From positions 1 to 8,275 of the forward strand of contig JAZBPO010000328.1 in assembly GCA_036351675.1 (NCBI GenBank): 8,275 nucleotides of DNA, given 5' to 3'. This document shows positions 5,941 to 8,275 of the stretch, one piece after another. The translations under genes were made by a program, and so were the position numbers. How positions within the stretch are numbered: the first letter of the stretch is position 1; each line of letters begins with the position of its first letter. This DNA comes from JAZBPO01 sp036351675. Its GTDB lineage: Bacteria > Pseudomonadota > Gammaproteobacteria > Pseudomonadales > Azotimanducaceae. The notes under the pieces were generated by a model. That model had not been told where the DNA came from, ran no database searches, and saw only the letters and a program-made list of their open reading frames with translations.

Positions 5941-8275
5941 TCAGGTGCTGGCCGGCTCGCCGGCGCGGACGCGCTCGAGTTCCTCGTCCAGGCGCTGCTC
6001 GGCATCGGCTCGCGGCTTCGCGAGGCGCGCGATGCCCAGGTAGAGCAGCGGCGTGAGGAACAGGGTGAACACTGCGGTGATACCGAGACCGCCGAAGACC
6101 ACCCAGCCGATCGCGTGACGCGCCTCGGCGCCGGGACCGGAGGAGAGGATCAGTGGCAGTGCACCGAAGATCGTCGACACCAGCGTCATGGCTATGGGCC
6201 GCAGGCGCACGTGCGCGCTCTCGACGATCGCGTCACGCACGGAGGCGCCCGCGTCCCGGAGCTGATCGGCGAACTCCACCACGAGGATGCCGTTCTTCGC
6301 GATCAGACCGATGAGGAGCACGAGGCCGACCTGCGAGTAGATGTTCAGCGAAGTGCCGGTGAGCCAGAGCGACGCGACGGCTGCCGCCATGCCGAAGGGC
6401 ACGGTGATCATGACCACGACGGCGCTCGTCATGCTCTCGAACTGCGCCACGAGCACGAGGAACACCACGAGCAGGGCGAAGGCGTAGGTGAGCGCCGTGC
6501 TCCGCGTCGTCTCCTCCAGCGTCGCCGCGGAGCCGCGCGAGATGACGCCGATGCTCGTCGGCAGCACCTCGTCGGCGAGGCGCTGGACGTCCGACAGCGC
6601 GGACTGCAGCGGATAGCCCGGCGTGACCTCGAAGGACATCTCGATGGCGCGGCGCTGGGCGACCCGGTTGAGCTCGGCCGCGACGCCCTCCTCGACCAGC
6701 TCGACGATGGAAGACAGCGGCACCAGCGCGCCGTCGGCGGAGCGCACGTAGAGGTTCACGAGATCCGAGGGATCGTCGATGGCGTTGGCACCGCTCTCGA
6801 GCACGATCGGCACGGCCTGATCGCCCACGTTCAGATCGACGAGCTGCTGGCCATCGATCATGGCCCTGAGGGTCTGGGCGAGCTCAGTGAGCGGAACACC
6901 GAGATCCGCGGCGCGACGGCGGTCGACGCGGACGGCGAGCTGCGGCTGCGTCGGCTGGTAGGAGATCTGTGGGCCCGAAACATTCTCGAGCCGGTCCTCG
7001 ACGGCCGCGGCGAGCTCACGGGCGGCGACGAAGATGTCGTCGTAGTCGTTGCCGATGAGGGCGATCTCCAGGCCGCCTCCGCCGCGCGAGCCGCGCAGGC
7101 CGAGACTGTTCGAACCCCAGCTGCCCGCGCGCGAACCGGGCATGTTGTTGAGCAGTCGCTGGATGTCGGCGCGGATCTCCTGCTGACTGCGCTCGCGTTC
7201 GTCCCAGTGGGCGAGGGGCGCGACGACGAAGGCGCGGTTCGGATCCCAGCGGCCGATGACCGTGTACAGCATCTCGATCTCGCCGGCCTCGACGAGGGGT
7301 TCGAGCACGGCTTCGACCTGGTTCGCCTGCCGCTCCGTGTAGGCGAGGCCGACACCGTCGGGTCCGGATGCATAGACGTTCAGCGTGCCGCGGTCTTCCG
7401 TCGGCAGGAGTTCGCGCTCGAGCTGCGTGTAGAGGCCGCCGGCGCCCACGGCGAGGAGCACGAAGGCGAGCAGCGAGAGCCAGGGGCGGCCGAGGACCAC
7501 GCCGAGCGCACCATCGTAGAGGCGCGTGGAACGACGGCCGATGCGCGCGAGGCTGCGGTCGACGGGGCCGCCGTCCGAGGTCTTCGCGGGCGTGCGCGCC
7601 ATGGCCGCCGGGATCAGCGAAAGGGCGACGAAGCTCGAGATGCAGACGGCGCAGGCGAGCACGAAGCCGAACTCGCGGAACAGCCCCCCGGCCGTGCCCG
7701 GCAGGAAGGCGATGGGCACGAAGACCGCGACGAGCACCGCCGTGGTGGCCACGACGGCGAAGAACACCTGACGGGTGCCGAGCACGGCGGCTGCGAGCTG
7801 GCCGAGGCCCTGGCCGCGGCGGCGCTGGACGTTCTCGAGGACGACGATGGCGTCGTCGACGATGAGGCCCGTGGCGAGGACGAGCGCCAGCAGCGTGAGG
7901 ATGTTGATGGAGAAGCCGAGCAGCCAGATGCCGGCGATGGTGCCGAGCAGCGCGACGGGCATGGTGACGGCCGGGATCAGCGTCAGGCGCATGGAGCCGG
8001 AGAAGAGGCGGATCGTGGCGATGACGACGAGGATCGCGAGGCCCAGGCTGAGCAGCACCTCGCGCACGGCGCCGCGGATGAACTGCGCGTTGTCAGAGAT
8101 GACGACGAAGTCGAGTTCCGGGAAGCGTTCGTCGAGACGCTCGATGGCCGCGCGCACGCCATCCGAGATCTCGATGGTGTTCGAGCCGGCCTGACGCACC
8201 ACACCGAGGCCGATGACCCGGCGGCCGTCGAGACGCGTGAAGCTGGTGGCGTCCTCCGGGGAGAACACGACCGTC
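5941..8275 (-). CDS. RND efflux transporter permease, HAE1 family (N-terminus beyond window)
   Basis: Inner-membrane proton-driven pump subunit, probably exporting drugs or other hydrophobic compounds through a periplasmic adaptor and a TolC-like channel. About 777 residues are visible and the frame is open to the window edge. By comparison with AcrB-type pumps of about 1,030 residues, roughly the first 250 (TM1 and part of the first porter domain) are missing. Eleven membrane segments (TM2-TM12) are recognisable. The proton-relay residues are intact: GLIVDDAIVVLEN in TM4 (both Asp codons at 7852-7857), GLIAKNGILVVEF in TM10 (Lys codon 6295-6297) and Arg in RLRPIAMT of TM11. The second porter/docking domain contains QPQLAVRVDRRRAADLGV. 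A charged tail (AEQRLDEELERVRAGE) ends the protein. An adaptor gene would be expected upstream, outside the window; the downstream porin is not a TolC/OprM homologue. The substrate cannot be deduced. Confidence 0.93.
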   Translation of the reverse strand, partial: TVVFSPEDATSFTRLDGRRVIGLGVVRQAGSNTIEISDGVRAAIERLDERFPELDFVVISDNAQFIRGAVREVLLSLGLAILVVIATIRLFSGSMRLTLIPAVTMPVALLGTIAGIWLLGFSINILTLLALVLATGLIVDDAIVVLENVQRRRGQGLGQLAAAVLGTRQVFFAVVATTAVLVAVFVPIAFLPGTAGGLFREFGFVLACAVCISSFVALSLIPAAMARTPAKTSDGGPVDRSLARIGRRSTRLYDGALGVVLGRPWLSLLAFVLLAVGAGGLYTQLERELLPTEDRGTLNVYASGPDGVGLAYTERQANQVEAVLEPLVEAGEIEMLYTVIGRWDPNRAFVVAPLAHWDERERSQQEIRADIQRLLNNMPGSRAGSWGSNSLGLRGSRGGGGLEIALIGNDYDDIFVAARELAAAVEDRLENVSGPQISYQPTQPQLAVRVDRRRAADLGVPLTELAQTLRAMIDGQQLVDLNVGDQAVPIVLESGANAIDDPSDLVNLYVRSADGALVPLSSIVELVEEGVAAELNRVAQRRAIEMSFEVTPGYPLQSALSDVQRLADEVLPTSIGVISRGSAATLEETTRSTALTYAFALLVVFLVLVAQFESMTSAVVVMITVPFGMAAAVASLWLTGTSLNIYSQVGLVLLIGLIAKNGILVVEFADQLRDAGASVRDAIVESAHVRLRPIAMTLVSTIFGALPLILSSGPGAEARHAIGWVVFGGLGITAVFTLFLTPLLYLGIARLAKPRADAEQRLDEELERVRAGEPAST

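Noticed and set aside
5883..6005. 5' extension of the porin frame
   Set aside because: It would overlap the end of the RND gene and put 41 polar residues before the signal peptide; the ATG at 5882 has a good GGGAG site.

Overview
The window is GC-rich DNA (roughly 70% by eye) in which every credible gene lies on the minus strand. An RND efflux pump, an outer-membrane porin and signal-peptide-bearing proteins show a Gram-negative host. The exosortase/PEP-CTERM pair, the high GC and an alginate-export-type porin suggest a proteobacterium, probably environmental and perhaps gammaproteobacterial. That placement is inference, as no marker gene is present.

Layout in the direction of transcription (high to low coordinates): (1) 8275-5941, an HAE1-type RND efflux permease whose first quarter lies beyond the window. 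(2) 5882-4536, an outer-membrane porin of the alginate-export type, 58 bp further on. (3) 4434-1923, a compact molybdate ABC transporter operon, modA-modB-modC, with a 2-bp gap and then a 4-bp overlap; modB and modC start with GTG. (4) A 234-bp intergenic region, 1922-1689, with a strong hairpin near the modC end and a candidate sigma-54 promoter near the next gene. (5) 1688-792, a secreted DUF4114 protein with a C-terminal PLPxxAW sorting tail. (6) 788-1, an exosortase-family membrane protease/transpeptidase that starts 3 bp after the DUF4114 stop and is cut by the window edge just at its third catalytic motif.

How the genes work together: ModA binds molybdate in the periplasm and ModBC pumps it into the cytoplasm. 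The DUF4114 protein is exported by Sec and has a tail of the kind exosortases recognise. The adjacent exosortase carries the Cys, Arg and His motifs, so the two genes look like a dedicated sortase-cargo pair. This pair, with a GG-N10-GC promoter at the right distance, is the most interesting part of the window. The RND pump and the porin act on the envelope but show no functional link to molybdate transport beyond proximity.

The three main intergenic gaps all hold GC-rich hairpins without a U-tract. The one between the porin and modA has arms that can form two mutually exclusive structures. There is no gene-free stretch over 300 bases, and I see no tRNA, rRNA, insertion sequence or CRISPR array.
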